Below are positions 63,742 to 64,000 of a DNA stretch of 64,000 nt, piece by piece. This DNA is from Chitinophagaceae bacterium (GTDB lineage Bacteria > Bacteroidota > Bacteroidia > Chitinophagales > Chitinophagaceae). A program made the position numbers and the translations under genes. The notes beneath the pieces are model-generated. The model was not told the DNA's origin. It worked only from the letters and a program-made list of their open reading frames with translations, and ran no database searches. Location of the stretch: positions 1,550,001 to 1,614,000 of the forward strand of contig JADKHN010000001.1 in NCBI GenBank assembly GCA_016721725.1, given 5' to 3'. Every line of letters begins with the position of its first letter. The first letter of the stretch is position 1.

Positions 63742-64000
63742 TTATTTTTTTTCGCCCAATCGTTTTACCACTTTCTTTAATTCATCCAGTTCTTTTTTCA
63801 GTTCTTCATTTTCTTTTTTCAGTTGCTGGATACCGATCAGTGCAATACCCGCAGGATCAATGGTGGAGATGGTCTTGTCATCATCACCTGTTTTGAATAA
63901 GCGGTAAAAATCCTGTGCCATCGGGCCGATGTGTGTAATGCCATTGCCTGTTTTTGTATAGCTCCAGCGACTGACCGGCAACTGCATGATGCGATCGAGT
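63742..64000 (-). CDS. C-terminal end of a further S74-chaperone protein (partial)
   Basis: The frame is open at the window edge, so only the last 85 residues are seen: LDRIMQLPVSRWSYTK, HIGPMAQDFYRLFKTG, KTISTIDPAGIALIGIQQL and a Lys/Glu-rich coiled coil. This is the C-terminal half of an S74 intramolecular chaperone of the GPMAQDFY type common in Bacteroidota adhesins. It differs from the S74 type of the 1,496-aa fibre. The fibre body lies beyond the window. Confidence 0.8.
   Translation of the reverse strand, partial: LDRIMQLPVSRWSYTKTGNGITHIGPMAQDFYRLFKTGDDDKTISTIDPAGIALIGIQQLKKENEELKKELDELKKVVKRLGEKK

Noticed and set aside
49180..64000. Prophage, because of tail-fibre-like S74 proteins
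   Set aside because: All complete proteins have Sec signal peptides and there is no capsid, terminase, integrase, lysis or tail gene in the window; S74 domains are common in Bacteroidota surface proteins.

Overview
The window comes from a Bacteroidota chromosome, most likely Chitinophagaceae or a close relative. It carries T9SS type A and type B C-terminal sorting domains, DUF4293 and DUF6427 membrane proteins, WG-repeat and nDsbD-like secreted proteins, several promoters of the Bacteroidota form TAnnTTTG, and the Bacteroidota order of the dcw cluster. No rRNA, tRNA, CRISPR array or prophage core was seen.

Positions 1-13,880 hold the cell-wall and division cluster: ftsI (3' end), murE, mraY, murD, ftsW, murG, murC, ftsQ, ftsA, ftsZ. 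Together these build lipid II from UDP-precursors, flip and cross-link it, and assemble the divisome. murG and ftsQ each carry one single-base frameshift at a homopolymer, probably sequence error. Almost every gap in the cluster holds a different hairpin or short-repeat element.

Positions 14,090-45,406 are mixed housekeeping and accessory genes: a Kup potassium transporter, a rhodanese, two tandem membrane-anchored alpha/beta hydrolases, two S66 LD-carboxypeptidases flanking a 1,045-aa T9SS type B protein, metG, a WG-repeat protein, an LTA-synthase-like sulfatase, a fused 3-hydroxyacyl-CoA dehydrogenase/enoyl-CoA hydratase, a REP-associated transposase (RAYT) with its REP repeats, a DPP-IV-like peptidase with a small metzincin, an ABC transporter, a TIGR01777 epimerase, purQ, an nDsbD/DsbD pair and an ECF sigma factor. 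uvrA and a DUF4293 gene follow, separated by more REPs.

Positions 49,180-64,000 are a minus-strand surface-fibre locus. It has a 3' fibre fragment with an S74 chaperone tail, a roughly 620-aa fibre (frameshifted), a 1,496-aa fibre with an intact S74 autocleaving chaperone, a 1,399-aa fibre whose S74 domain survives only as a decayed remnant, a T9SS type A protein and two small secreted proline-rich proteins. The two giant fibres are built from dozens of 17-residue N-T-A-[VI]-G units and share block order, and two of the fibres share their promoter region and N-terminus but not their bodies. This modular locus and the RAYT/REP system are the most interesting parts of the window.
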